Source: JACRIM01 sp038042195
GTDB lineage: Bacteria > Planctomycetota > Phycisphaerae > UBA1845 > UTPLA1
NCBI GenBank assembly: GCA_038042195.1
Contig: JBBTET010000021.1
Location: forward strand, 14,103 to 78,102
DNA length: 64,000 nucleotides
Reading direction: 5' to 3'
Shown here: positions 25,663 through 34,998 of the stretch, in pieces
Layout of the letters: each line of letters starts with the position of its first letter
Numbering within the stretch: the first letter of the stretch is position 1
The notes under the pieces: model-generated
What the model saw: the letters and a program-made list of their open reading frames with translations, nothing else
The model's database searches: none
Told to the model about the DNA's origin: nothing
Position numbers and translations under genes: made by a program

Positions 25663-26970
25663 TTAGACGCTGCCGGAGCCGACGACCCAGAAGCGATTCT
25701 TGCCGGCGCGTTTTGCGGAGAGCAGGGCTTCGTCGGCGGCTTCGATGAGATGCTCGGCGGATTGGGCCTGCCAGGGGAAGTGGGCGAGGCCGCCGCTGAT
25801 TGTTAAGTGCCCCACTGCTTCGGGACCGAGTCTGGGAAATGAGTGTTTGCGGAGGGCCTCGCGGAATCGCTGCAGTACGGTGACGATGCCTTCGGGGTGT
25901 TGCGAGCCGGCAACGCGCGGGCCTTCGGGACTCCAAAAGACCACGACGAACTCGTCGCCGCCATAGCGGGCCACCATGTCGCCTTTGCGGCAACTGTTCA
26001 CGAAAAGCTGGCCGACATCGCGGAGAATCTCATCTCCCGCGTCGTGGCCATAGGTGTCGTTGAAGCGTTTGAAGTCGTCGATGTCGAAGACAAGGGCCGT
26101 GACGGTGCTGCGCGTGTCGCGGGCCTCGGCGAGTGTGCGATTGAGGAAGTCGAGCAACTGTCGACGATTGGGCAGCCCGGTGAGGTCGTCGGTATTGGAA
26201 AGCAGACGCCAGGCCTCGGAGCGGCGGCCGGTGTCGTGCATACGGGCGAAGAGGACGGCGTAGTGGCGCAGCTTGGCGGTGTCTTCGTGGGTGTAGCCGC
26301 CGGCGCAGCGCGGGCCGACGCGAATCTGGCCAACACGTTCGTCGGCAAGGACAATCGGCTCAACAAGGATTCCATCGAAGTCGGCGGTCGGTTGGAGCGA
26401 GGCGCGACCGGTGCGACCGGCAAGGACGACGGTGGCGCTTTCGGAATTGAGCGCAGTACAGATCAGCGACGCCATCGCATCAAGCACGGCGGGCGAGCCT
26501 TCGGCAAGCATGGGCAGGACATCCGCGAGTCGGGCGAGTTCTTCGACGGAAGGAGTGGGCGCGACGATGGGCGTCTCGGTCCAGCGGCGCTGCGTGCGGC
26601 GCGATGGGATGCGCAGGGCACGTTCGAGATCGATGGAGTCCGGCGGGAAGATGACGTAATCATCGGCACCATGATTCAGCAGCCGACGACCAACTTGTTC
26701 ATGGGCCGGCTCACAACAGAAGACGACGGGGGCCTCTCCAGCGACGGACTTCATCGCGGCCATCGCAGCCTCGGGCTTGCGACAAGCAAGATCGTGGCCG
26801 ACGAGCACGGCGCGAGTGGGGCTTCGCGGGATTTCGGCGACGGCCTCAAGATAGGAATGCACGCCTTCGATTCGCTGCGGGGCGAAACAGTCTGCGACGA
26901 CGGGGCCGAGGCGTTGCACGTCGGCGACGACGAGAAGGCGGCTTTCGGTGGTTGGGAGCGGAGGCGTCAT
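25663..26970 (-). CDS. diguanylate cyclase with REC-like and GAF-like N-terminus
   Basis: A 435-residue signalling protein. The C-terminal GGDEF domain (about 255-435) starts DDLTGLPNRR, has the active motif YGGDEFV and an upstream RKGD that fits the inhibitory I-site (RxxD five residues before GGDEF), so it should make c-di-GMP and be product-inhibited. The first 125 residues resemble a receiver fold (LLVVADV, AVLVGHD, GADDYVIFPPD) but without a clear phospho-acceptor Asp. The middle (150-250) resembles a degenerate GAF domain. Its first codon overlaps the end of the preceding REC-like gene by four bases (ATGA). Confidence 0.88.
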   Translation of the reverse strand: MTPPLPTTESRLLVVADVQRLGPVVADCFAPQRIEGVHSYLEAVAEIPRSPTRAVLVGHDLACRKPEAAMAAMKSVAGEAPVVFCCEPAHEQVGRRLLNHGADDYVIFPPDSIDLERALRIPSRRTQRRWTETPIVAPTPSVEELARLADVLPMLAEGSPAVLDAMASLICTALNSESATVVLAGRTGRASLQPTADFDGILVEPIVLADERVGQIRVGPRCAGGYTHEDTAKLRHYAVLFARMHDTGRRSEAWRLLSNTDDLTGLPNRRQLLDFLNRTLAEARDTRSTVTALVFDIDDFKRFNDTYGHDAGDEILRDVGQLFVNSCRKGDMVARYGGDEFVVVFWSPEGPRVAGSQHPEGIVTVLQRFREALRKHSFPRLGPEAVGHLTISGGLAHFPWQAQSAEHLIEAADEALLSAKRAGKNRFWVVGSGSV

Positions 26971-27608
26971 AGTTGCGGGCCTCCGTTGCCGTCGGTCTCA
27001 TCGAGCAACGCATCAAGCTCTTCGGGGGTTAGTTGAGAGTCGACAGTGTTGCGTGGCTCGACCGGAGAGCCTGGCGGAACACGGCTTGGAGGACGGCGGG
27101 CTGGTACGGCGTCGCTGCCGGAGGACATGCGATGACGCACGGCATCGTGAAGCGATGGTTGCGCGGGGTCGGTCTCGATCACGCCATCGGTAGAGAGCGG
27201 AAGGCGTGACTCAATCAATGGTAGAGACGCGGTCGACTCGGCAAGAATGACTTGGGCGGTGGACACCGATTCAATGAGAACAGCCATCTCCAGCGTTTGA
27301 AGATCGGGGCGACCGAGTCGGACCAGGGCTTGCGACGTGCCGGTGAGCCAGGGGATGTCGACCTGCGCTTCGGGGAAGTAGCGCGGGACGAGTTGGCCGA
27401 AGGCCATCTCGGGGGAATCGAGACTCCGCACGTCGAGGAGGACGCGGTCGAAGCGCTCGCCAAGGGACAGCCGTGCCATGGCGGCAAAGACGTCGGGCAC
27501 GAGATCGACGCGCGAACCGATCTCGACCAGCGGGTCCATCGCCTCGCGCAAGGCGTCGGCGCGGGCGTCGGAGATGAGCATGAAGGTGTGTGAAGCCGTT
27601 TGGCGCAT
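26967..27608 (-). CDS. REC-like protein upstream of the diguanylate cyclase
   Basis: A 213-residue protein that I cannot place in a named family. The first 120 residues have a receiver-like alternation (FMLISDARADALREAM, DRVLLDVRSLDSPE, VAVLIES-like strand AVLIESVSTAQVIL). The stretch DRVLLDVRSLD could hold an acceptor Asp, but the other receiver residues are unclear. The C-terminal 70 residues are Pro/Ser/Arg-rich and end in an acidic helix (LTPEELDALLDETDG). It overlaps the GGDEF gene by four bases and probably feeds signals to it. ATG 27608 is preferred over GTG 27620. Confidence 0.6.
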   Translation of the reverse strand: MRQTASHTFMLISDARADALREAMDPLVEIGSRVDLVPDVFAAMARLSLGERFDRVLLDVRSLDSPEMAFGQLVPRYFPEAQVDIPWLTGTSQALVRLGRPDLQTLEMAVLIESVSTAQVILAESTASLPLIESRLPLSTDGVIETDPAQPSLHDAVRHRMSSGSDAVPARRPPSRVPPGSPVEPRNTVDSQLTPEELDALLDETDGNGGPQL

Positions 27609-27784
27609 GGCGAGTCGCACCGTGCTCGCGTAGTCGTGCCGAGCAGCCTATTCGGACGCAGTGGGAGTTCCCCGCTCTCGAAAGAGTCTATGGAGGGCGG
27701 ATTTTCAAGTCAAAGCGTGCGATTGGCCGCAGTATACTAATGAGACATTTGAGCAAATCGACCCACGCCGTATCATCCACCGCC

Positions 27785-29263
27785 ATGATTCTCAGACGCA
27801 GCATTCGGACGTACTTGGGCGGGGTTGGGTTCACACTGGCGTTGGTCGTCGCATGGGCCATGCCGACGCAGGCACGTGGACCGGCCGCTTCGCGCGGCAA
27901 TGACCTGGCCGGGCAACTGGAGAAAATCCTAACCAGTCACGGTCAGCCGAAGTCGAAGGTGGGGGCGCGGGTTGTCGAGCTATCCAGTGGCAAGGTGCTG
28001 TTCGATCTGAACGGCGAACAGCCGATGGTACCTGCGAGCAACATGAAGCTCATCGTGATGTGTGCTGCGCTGGATGCGTTGGGCAAGGATTATCAATTCA
28101 AAACGACGCTGGCGATTCGTGCGAATGATCTCGTGGTGATCGGCGGCGGTGACCCGACGCTTGGTGATGAGCGCATTGCGCAGCAGCAGGGCAAGCCGAT
28201 CACCGATCTGTTTCGCACGTGGGCCGCCAAGCTGAAGGCCGCAGGGATTACCCATGTGAAGGGCGACCTGGTCATTGACGATTCGCTCTTTGACAAGCAG
28301 TGGGTGCATCCGAACTGGCCGCCGCCGCAGTTTCAGGCCTGGTACGAGGCACCGATTGGCGGGTTGAACTTCGCGTCGAATTGTCTGGACGTGCGCGTGC
28401 AACCGACGAAGGCGGGGAAGCCGGGCGAGGTGAGCTTTGTGCCGCCAAACGCGCTGTTTGATGTCTCGAACAAATCCGTGACAGGCGGGAAGAGCACCGT
28501 GTCGGCGTCGCGGGTGCGCGGGGGCGACACAATCGTGGTAAGCGGCACGGTGTCGAAGGATTCCAAGCTGGGGCCGATCTCGGTGCGCGATCCGGGGATG
28601 TACTTCGGTCATGTGTTCAAGACGGTGCTCGCGTCGAACGGCGTGCGCGTCGATGGAAAGGTCGTTCGCAACAGCGGGCGATTGGATGCGACGAAGCTAC
28701 CGGCGGATTGCAGGGTGATTGACACGTACAAGTCACCGCTCACATGGGCGTTGGCTCGATGTGGGAAGCAGAGCCTCGGCATGATGGCGGAGGGGATCTT
28801 GAAGTTGCTCGGCTCGACGACCAGCGGCGTTGGTTCGTGGGACAGCGGCCGCGCGGCGGTGAAGGCGTTTCTCAAGAAGGCCGGCGTCCCGGCGAATCAG
28901 GCGACCCTCGACGACGGAAGCGGCCTCTCGCGCAACAATCGTCTGTCCCCCGCAGCATCAACGTCGGTGCTGCAACACATGTACGCCGCGCCGGGTGGAC
29001 AATTCGAGGCGCTCCTCGATTGCCTGTCTCATGCCGGGATCGACGGCACCCTGGAGAAGCGGATGAAGTTCCCGGAAACGAAGGGGCGCGTCTTCGCGAA
29101 GACGGGCTACATCGACGGCGTGCGCACGCTGGCCGGGTATGTGCAGACGAAATCGGGCAAGTGGCTGGCCTTCGCGTTTTTCTACAATCAGGCGTCAAGC
29201 ACCAAGCCGTTGACCAACTTGCAGGATCAGGCATGTCGCGTGTTGGCGACGTACGGCGAGTGA
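27785..29263 (+). CDS. dacB: D-alanyl-D-alanine carboxypeptidase/endopeptidase (PBP4, S13 family)
   Basis: A 492-residue periplasmic penicillin-binding protein acting on peptidoglycan cross-links. Signal peptide about 1-30 (ends TQARG). Catalytic motifs: SxxK as PASNMK (Ser85, Lys88), SxN as SRN within GSGLSRNN, and KTG in FAKTGYI. The DacB-type insertion with GGGDPTLGDE and DDSLFD is present. ATG 27785 is preferred: TATACT at 27733-27738 looks like a -10 box, and the upstream ATG at 27740 would add an unneeded leader. The -35 (TCAAAG) is weak. No ribosome site is obvious for either start. Confidence 0.92.
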   Translation: MILRRSIRTYLGGVGFTLALVVAWAMPTQARGPAASRGNDLAGQLEKILTSHGQPKSKVGARVVELSSGKVLFDLNGEQPMVPASNMKLIVMCAALDALGKDYQFKTTLAIRANDLVVIGGGDPTLGDERIAQQQGKPITDLFRTWAAKLKAAGITHVKGDLVIDDSLFDKQWVHPNWPPPQFQAWYEAPIGGLNFASNCLDVRVQPTKAGKPGEVSFVPPNALFDVSNKSVTGGKSTVSASRVRGGDTIVVSGTVSKDSKLGPISVRDPGMYFGHVFKTVLASNGVRVDGKVVRNSGRLDATKLPADCRVIDTYKSPLTWALARCGKQSLGMMAEGILKLLGSTTSGVGSWDSGRAAVKAFLKKAGVPANQATLDDGSGLSRNNRLSPAASTSVLQHMYAAPGGQFEALLDCLSHAGIDGTLEKRMKFPETKGRVFAKTGYIDGVRTLAGYVQTKSGKWLAFAFFYNQASSTKPLTNLQDQACRVLATYGE

Positions 29264-29264
29264 G

Positions 29265-30902
29265 TCATGGTCGATGCCACTCATCGCACCCAGGGCAGAT
29301 CAGCTGTTGATCGTGGCCACCGGCGCGGATCGCGCTCAAAGTTGCGGCCTGCCACAACTCCAGAAATGACTGTTGCCCGACGACCCCAAGACATTGCTTC
29401 CCGGCGAAATCCTGATCGCACGTCGTCATGCGTCCGTCCGCGAGGATCATCGCTCGTGAGAACGTTCTGCGACACGGAGCGCGCGTCGGTGGGGCGACGC
29501 TTGTCACCGCGCGGTGCGGCCGTTGACTCGCGTGGTGGCTGTAACCGGTGATCGTGGACATGCCGAGGCGTCCCTGCCAATCGTCGTAAAAGGCCTCCAT
29601 GTCGGACATGTTCTCATTGGCCTTCACGAACGACGGCATGATGAGCGGGCGGACCTGCTGTCGCTGCACGCGGCGTTCGGCCCAACGATTGAGTCGTGCG
29701 ATGACGGACTTGTAGGCGTCCACGCCCTGCACGCGCGAATAGGTCTCGGCAGTCGACGCATCGAGCGTCACTTCGACGAGGTCTACCGGTGTGCCGAAGA
29801 GTGCTTCCTCAATCGCGTCGGATTGTTTCGTGTCCGCAGGCAATACGGCGCAGGTGCGAACGGCAATGGCCGCGACGGCGGGGCTGCGTCGGAGCATCGT
29901 GCAGATGTCATGAAACGCCGGGTGGAGCGTCGGTTCTCCGTGTCCCGCCAAGACGACTCGAATGTCATCGTAGTCCGACATCGCATCGATGACGGATTGC
30001 ACCACGCTCTGGCGCAACGGGCCGCGCGAACCCACATCGGTGCCGCGCGGACGGAGCAGCGTACCGCTAAGCGGGTCGTCAGTCGTCAATTCGATTTCGA
30101 TCTCGCTTGGAACGGGTTCGACAAACGACTCACCTCTTTCGAGAAGCCAACGAGCAATCCGTGACGCATCCCAGGTTTCTCCTCCGGCGGCGAACAGATC
30201 ACGAAGACGGTTCATGCTCCGCGTCGTGTCCGCGAGCAGTCTGCCGCTCGCCGCAATCACGTCGTCGCTTGGTCGGTAACACGCCTCCTTGCCAGTCAGA
30301 TCGGCGATGGGTCGGTCGGGGTGGTACGTCATCAACACACCCGGTGGCTGGCCCGATGGGGCGAGTTCCGAAAGCAATTCTCGCGTGAGGAGAAGCGCAG
30401 CGAGGCCCGGCGGAGCGGGAGTAAATGTCATCTTCGCGGTGTCGCTGTTGCGACGTTGCTGATCAATCATCGCGTCGAGAATCACCTGATCAATCACCAC
30501 GGCGGCGGCCGGTAGACTTAGCGCCGCGTCGGCCTGCTCTCGATCCACGAGCACCGACATCACATCGAGCCGCGCGTCTTCGTCAAAGACGGAGAGGCTG
30601 CCCGCGCCGCCGCGCCAACTGTCGAGGCCCCACCAACGCGAGGCCCGCACGAGCATTTCGTAGGGTGGTGGTTCGGCGTCATGCGGTTCTATCTTGACGG
30701 CAAGGCCCCAGGTGAGTTCACGAAGGCGCTCGGACTGCGAGACATGGCAGAGCAGATGGATGGACGCGACACCTTTGACCAGCGCGACGCGTTCGAGCGT
30801 GCGACGCAGCACGGTCTTGCCGGCCAGCTCATCGCCGAGGCGCGAGCGCGTGCCAAGGGGCGAACGCTCCAGGTCAACATTGATCACCGCGATGCACTTC
30901 AT
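29265..30902 (-). CDS. nucleotidyltransferase-like / SPASM protein with lost radical-SAM cysteines
   Basis: A 545-residue protein. The N-terminus (about 1-125) resembles SpsF-type nucleotidyltransferases (AGKTVLRRTLERVALVKGV). The region from about 265 resembles a radical-SAM barrel: ELTT, then GHGEP (320-324, the GGEP motif) and LVEVTLDA. The cluster motif TTxCNLxCxxC reads TTDDPLSGTLL, with Asp276, Gly280 and Leu283 in place of the three Cys, so the SAM cluster cannot form. The C-terminal SPASM domain keeps its cysteines (477, 495, 504, 536, 539) with ADGRMTTC and CPGCDEWHRP. It overlaps the upstream DUF115 gene by four bases. Function unknown; a role in surface-sugar work with DUF115 is a guess. 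Confidence 0.75.
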   Translation of the reverse strand: MKCIAVINVDLERSPLGTRSRLGDELAGKTVLRRTLERVALVKGVASIHLLCHVSQSERLRELTWGLAVKIEPHDAEPPPYEMLVRASRWWGLDSWRGGAGSLSVFDEDARLDVMSVLVDREQADAALSLPAAAVVIDQVILDAMIDQQRRNSDTAKMTFTPAPPGLAALLLTRELLSELAPSGQPPGVLMTYHPDRPIADLTGKEACYRPSDDVIAASGRLLADTTRSMNRLRDLFAAGGETWDASRIARWLLERGESFVEPVPSEIEIELTTDDPLSGTLLRPRGTDVGSRGPLRQSVVQSVIDAMSDYDDIRVVLAGHGEPTLHPAFHDICTMLRRSPAVAAIAVRTCAVLPADTKQSDAIEEALFGTPVDLVEVTLDASTAETYSRVQGVDAYKSVIARLNRWAERRVQRQQVRPLIMPSFVKANENMSDMEAFYDDWQGRLGMSTITGYSHHASQRPHRAVTSVAPPTRAPCRRTFSRAMILADGRMTTCDQDFAGKQCLGVVGQQSFLELWQAATLSAIRAGGHDQQLICPGCDEWHRP

Positions 30903-32830
30903 GAAGTCGCCTCGATGGCCCGGTCAAATCGAGCCAGGGACTCGTCGAGGATTTGCTGCAACAACGAGCACCCCTCCAGCAACGCGTCCATGAACTGCTC
31001 ATCCCGGCGAAGCTGGCTCTGGGCGCGCTGGGTGTCATTCAACTCCTCGCCGGCCAGTCGGCGGTCGGCGGCGTATCGTTGCAACTCACCCATCTGCGAC
31101 ACGTCGCGCACCATCGTGAAGATGAGATCGTGCTTATGCACCAGCGTGCGCAACTCATCCACGCGGACGAGCCGCTTGTTGAACTTGGCCGGCTCACGCG
31201 TCAGGCCGTGAAGCTCGCGTAGGATGGATTTTGTCTCTTCACACAGCGCGCGAAACTCGGCGAGCATTCGCACTCGCTCCACCAGCGCCTCACGACCGGC
31301 CCTCAGCCGTGAACCACTCTCCCATTCGATGCTCAGGTAATCGAATAGACGTGGCTCGATCGGCCGGGCACAGTGGATCGCAGCGGCCTTTGCAAGGCTC
31401 GTGATCTCCGCCCCCTGCTTGCGAACTCCGCCCTCGGTCGCATCGATGATCGTCGCCGTACTGCGGGCGAAGTCGCGCTCGAACTGCTCCTGATACGTGA
31501 ACATCTGTTCGTCGGTGTAAATATCACGGCCATCAATGTCCGTCGCCTTGCGCAGGATGGGGCGATGACGCACGATCCGCTCCCACTCCTTCATTTCAAG
31601 GGTGCTGAATCGCCCGCACTCGGCCCGCCACGCGCGATGGATGGCAACCCCCGGCGTGTAGTACGTGTGGCCCGTAAAGCCGAGGTCTTGGCCGATGAAG
31701 ATAATCGGGTCACAGCCCAGCCACTGCGCGAGGTAGAACGCCAGGTGCATGACCGTCGCACCGGCCTCCATCGGCGTTCGCTGGGCCAACGCAGTCCCCA
31801 CGCAGCGATGAGCAAACTCGTTGTCCAGCAGGATCACACGATTCGGCCGACGCGCGTCCGACCCACGAAACGCATCCACCACGTGCCAGGTCGCCTTCGG
31901 CTCGGCCACCAGCACGACGCCTTTCGGCATCTCGACTCCCTCAAAGAATTGGCGCGATATCTCGCTGAAGTCGAGCGACGTGACGAAGTGCGGACGGATG
32001 CCCCGCGCCAGGAGCGGCTTCAATGTCGTCTGCGCCGCGATGATGACGGCCTTGTCTTGCAACGCGTGAAGCTGGTCGATGTTCTTCGCCAGTGACGGAC
32101 CGGCCGCGACGAGGATCGCGGGGCAACCGGCGAATCGCCCGCGCAGGATGTCAGCGGGCGGCGTGGACAAGTACGTCGGCAGATTGTTGGCGATGTTGCG
32201 ACAGGTGATGCCCGCATTTCGGACCAGTGTGACCAGCGACATCTTGGCGAACGCGGCAAAGTCCGTGATCGCCTGTCGAAACGCCGACTGCCACTCCGAG
32301 CCGTGATCCCGATAGGCCGGCGGCACGGCAAAAAGCGTGCCGAGCATGAGGATCGTGGAGTGCCGTTGGAGGCGGTCGTGAAGGCTCCCTTTGTCGAGGC
32401 TCGTGAATATCTCCACGCGCCCCGTGGCCAATTCGCAGGAGAGGTCGGTGTGTTCGAGGGCCGTCTTGATCGTCACCAAATCCGGTTCGCCGACCAGCAC
32501 GGTGATGTCGTCGCCGAGCGTCTCGAAAAGCGCCTTGAGGTGATAGCCAAGTCCGAGGCCGCAGAGGATGACGGCCGACGCATCGGTTCGCTCTATGCTC
32601 TTGCAAAAATCGACCGCCTCGCGGACCGGGTCATATCGGCTATGCAGAAACATCGCCCGACCGTCGGCTGTCGTGACGCTTGCCGTCGGCGGGCCGGCCT
32701 TGGATGGTTGAACGGCGAGCGACGCATCGAAAGGAAGCTCGTCGATCTTCTGCGCCAACCGCGCGTCGCGCCGCCAGAGTTGCGTCATGTTCGCAAGGAA
32801 TGGGGCGTTGACCGGAGCGATCGTCGTCAC
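30899..32830 (-). CDS. DUF115 / MptE-like motility-associated factor (MAF) protein
   Basis: A 643-residue protein. The central domain (about 205-440) matches the 6-hydroxymethylpterin diphosphokinase MptE-like (DUF115) fold also found in MAF flagellin glycosyltransferases: ILVAAGPSLAKNIDQL, AAQTTLKPLLARGIRPHFVTSLD, and IFIGQDLGFTG followed by TYYTPG. The N-terminal domain (ILCGLGLGYHL) is the usual MAF companion fold. The C-terminal 150 residues are mostly helical. In other bacteria MAF proteins attach nonulosonic acids to flagellin; here no flagellar gene is visible. It is flanked in the same direction by the coiled-coil gene upstream and the SPASM gene downstream. Confidence 0.82.
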   Translation of the reverse strand: MTTIAPVNAPFLANMTQLWRRDARLAQKIDELPFDASLAVQPSKAGPPTASVTTADGRAMFLHSRYDPVREAVDFCKSIERTDASAVILCGLGLGYHLKALFETLGDDITVLVGEPDLVTIKTALEHTDLSCELATGRVEIFTSLDKGSLHDRLQRHSTILMLGTLFAVPPAYRDHGSEWQSAFRQAITDFAAFAKMSLVTLVRNAGITCRNIANNLPTYLSTPPADILRGRFAGCPAILVAAGPSLAKNIDQLHALQDKAVIIAAQTTLKPLLARGIRPHFVTSLDFSEISRQFFEGVEMPKGVVLVAEPKATWHVVDAFRGSDARRPNRVILLDNEFAHRCVGTALAQRTPMEAGATVMHLAFYLAQWLGCDPIIFIGQDLGFTGHTYYTPGVAIHRAWRAECGRFSTLEMKEWERIVRHRPILRKATDIDGRDIYTDEQMFTYQEQFERDFARSTATIIDATEGGVRKQGAEITSLAKAAAIHCARPIEPRLFDYLSIEWESGSRLRAGREALVERVRMLAEFRALCEETKSILRELHGLTREPAKFNKRLVRVDELRTLVHKHDLIFTMVRDVSQMGELQRYAADRRLAGEELNDTQRAQSQLRRDEQFMDALLEGCSLLQQILDESLARFDRAIEATS

Positions 32831-32870
32831 AGCGGCATTCTACCGTTGCGACGGAAATTGACAGGGCACA

Positions 32871-33722
32871 TCAGCGCGTCAGGGCGACGACGATGGCGAT
32901 CACCCCGACCAGCGCGGCAAAGGCCGACGCGATGAGCGTCAGATTGCTCTTGGTCTCGGTGCGGGTGGTTTGGGTGGTGAGTTGATCGCGTAGCGTCTGA
33001 TAGCGCGCGTCCGGGGAGTCGGCCAGCATCTCGACCCACGCGGCGTTGGCCTTCACCGTCTCAGTGGCTCGACCGACCAAGTCATGCAACAAATTCAACG
33101 ACTCCGCCATCTGCCGTTGATTCGATGCCAACTCAGCCTCGGTCTGCCGACAACCCGTCAACCCCTGTCGGATTTCTTCCACGATGGCCCGGACATGCTC
33201 GGCCTCGCGCACCAGACTCGTAATCGCCTCGGCCGTTGCGTCGGTGCGGGCCTTCATCAGGTCGAGCCGGTGATCGACCCGGGCCAGCGTCTGCCGATGC
33301 TCGGCCGTCAGTTCGGGGAGCGTCGCAAGGATGCCCGAAAGATTCTGAGCCGGCTCGGCTCTCGCCCTAATCCGCTCGACGAGCAACGGCAGCTCAGCCC
33401 GCTCGGCCTCGCGATCGGTTTCAAGGGCCAACGTCGCATCAACGATTCCGTCGGACTCTGGCTCCGGCTCGACATTCGAGGGAAGCTCATTCGTCTGTGA
33501 CTGGGTTTCGATGGACTCGATGAGAGTAGAGACGCGCTGTTGTAACTGGTTAAACGCCTGATCCCACGTTGATGCACCAGGGCGAATCGCCTCGCGCCGT
33601 TCCAAGACGGCCGGCGACACTTCCGACTCGATGGCGTCGAGGATTCGAGGCACTCCGGTCGGCGCTTCCGGCGTCGGCGCAGTGGACGGGGCATTGGTTT
33701 CGTCGTCGCCGGGCGTCGGCAT
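32871..33722 (-). CDS. coiled-coil protein with C-terminal membrane anchor
   Basis: A 283-residue protein without a recognised family. The first 60 residues are Pro/Glu/Thr-rich and disordered, the middle (about 65-245) is a long series of heptad-like helices (LMKARTDATAEAITSLVREAEHVRAIVEEI), and the last 25 residues form one membrane helix (LTLIASAFAALVGVIAIVVAL). The layout is that of a tail-anchored coiled coil, reminiscent of MCP- or MotB-like stalks. It is the first gene of the three-gene block with DUF115 (40 bases apart) and the SPASM protein. Confidence 0.62.
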   Translation of the reverse strand: MPTPGDDETNAPSTAPTPEAPTGVPRILDAIESEVSPAVLERREAIRPGASTWDQAFNQLQQRVSTLIESIETQSQTNELPSNVEPEPESDGIVDATLALETDREAERAELPLLVERIRARAEPAQNLSGILATLPELTAEHRQTLARVDHRLDLMKARTDATAEAITSLVREAEHVRAIVEEIRQGLTGCRQTEAELASNQRQMAESLNLLHDLVGRATETVKANAAWVEMLADSPDARYQTLRDQLTTQTTRTETKSNLTLIASAFAALVGVIAIVVALTR

Positions 33723-33814
33723 GGGGTCATGCTATGATTGCCGGGCCGGATCGTCAATGAAAATCAGCCGGGCGGTTCGCCTAAGTCCGCCGACCACCAT
33801 GGAATAGGATCGAT

Positions 33815-34129
33815 ATGACCAACTCGACGCGCATCGACCAATTGAAAAAGCTGCTGACCATCGAACCGGACGACGCCTTTCTGAACTTTGGCCTGGCCAT
33901 GGAGCTTGCCAAGTGCCAGGATTATGACGCCAGTCTGGCTTGCTTCGGCCGGGTGTTGACCATCGACCCGAACTACGTCGCGGCCCATTTTCACAAGGCC
34001 AAGACACTGGTCAGCATGGGCGACATCGACGCCGCCAAGCGAGAGTTGCAAGCCGGCATCGCCCAGGCCGGGGCCACTGGGCAGACGCACCCCAAGGGCG
34101 AAATGGAAGAGATGTTGGCGACACTCTAG
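33815..34129 (+). CDS. small TPR protein
   Basis: A 104-residue protein consisting of two to three TPR motifs (DAFLNFGLAMELAKCQDYDASLACFGRVLTIDP-type pattern; NYVAAHFHKAKTLVSMGDIDAAKRELQ). No signal peptide is present, so it is cytosolic. The family is common in planctomycetes and probably mediates protein contacts. It is divergent from the coiled-coil gene upstream, with 92 bases between the starts. Confidence 0.75.
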   Translation: MTNSTRIDQLKKLLTIEPDDAFLNFGLAMELAKCQDYDASLACFGRVLTIDPNYVAAHFHKAKTLVSMGDIDAAKRELQAGIAQAGATGQTHPKGEMEEMLATL

Positions 34130-34195
34130 GCACGCAACAAGCGGGGCGATCTTTGATAGCAGTGAAATAGAGTAAACCCACCTGCGAACGACAAA

Positions 34196-34984
34196 CTACC
34201 AATGGCCCCACTCAGCCGTCTCCTGCTGATAGAACCTCCGTAGCTGCCCATACAGCGCCGGATGGTTTCGCTTCAATCGACGCCCATCCTCGAAGAAGCT
34301 CTCCGTTGCCACCGCGAAGAACTCCGCCGGATTTTCCGCGCCGTAGGGGTCCAACAGCGTTCGCCGCCCCATCGATGCCGCTGCCATCAACGACCGATGC
34401 TCTGCCCCCAGGATGCGAGACCACTCCGCGAAGTCCTCCTCTCGCTCCAACGGCGGCGCTCCGTCGGCCGCGCCGTTCAGATAGTCCAGCGCATGTGCGA
34501 ACTCGTGAAACACCACATTTCGCCCATCGAGCCGATCCTGCGCCGACTGCTTCACATGCTCCCACGCCAGCAGCACCGGCCCGCGCCGCGACGCCTCGCC
34601 GATCCGCGTCATGTCGATCTTGTAGATACGACCGTCCGGCCCAATCGCCTCCAGCGTCTCGCCGAAGTCTTTGGGATAGAGAATGACCTCTTTCGTCTCC
34701 GAATACAGCCCCAGCCGCGGCACGTTCAACACAAGAATGCACGCCTGCGCCGCGACGATGACCTTCATCTCCGGAATCACCACCAGATCACGATTCCCCC
34801 AGAACTCCTTCTCCGCAACGAACTGCTCGACCAACCCGTGCAACCGTTCCCGAAGCACGGGCGACAGAAACCGGTAGTGCGGCACGCAGTGCGAAAGCGT
34901 GCGCTGCCAATTCGCCGGCAAACCGGCCTCCGACTTTACTTCCGTCGGCGCACCACGGTTGAACAATCGGCGAAACCACGACAT
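34196..34984 (-). CDS. mtfA: zinc-dependent peptidase, MtfA/M90 family
   Basis: A 262-residue cytosolic protein of the MtfA (Mlc titration factor) family. The gluzincin motif HEFAHALD supplies HExxH, and the third ligand Glu lies in NPAEFFAVATESFF, as in the family. N-terminal MSWFRRLF and VIPEMKVIVAAQACILVLN are typical. MtfA regulates the PTS glucose system in E. coli through Mlc; no Mlc is seen here. ATG 34984 is used because the longer frame (to 35092) runs through palindromic repeats and encodes a His/Ser/Thr-rich stretch unlike protein. Confidence 0.9.
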   Translation of the reverse strand: MSWFRRLFNRGAPTEVKSEAGLPANWQRTLSHCVPHYRFLSPVLRERLHGLVEQFVAEKEFWGNRDLVVIPEMKVIVAAQACILVLNVPRLGLYSETKEVILYPKDFGETLEAIGPDGRIYKIDMTRIGEASRRGPVLLAWEHVKQSAQDRLDGRNVVFHEFAHALDYLNGAADGAPPLEREEDFAEWSRILGAEHRSLMAAASMGRRTLLDPYGAENPAEFFAVATESFFEDGRRLKRNHPALYGQLRRFYQQETAEWGHW

Positions 34985-34998
34985 GCTCGTATGATAGG

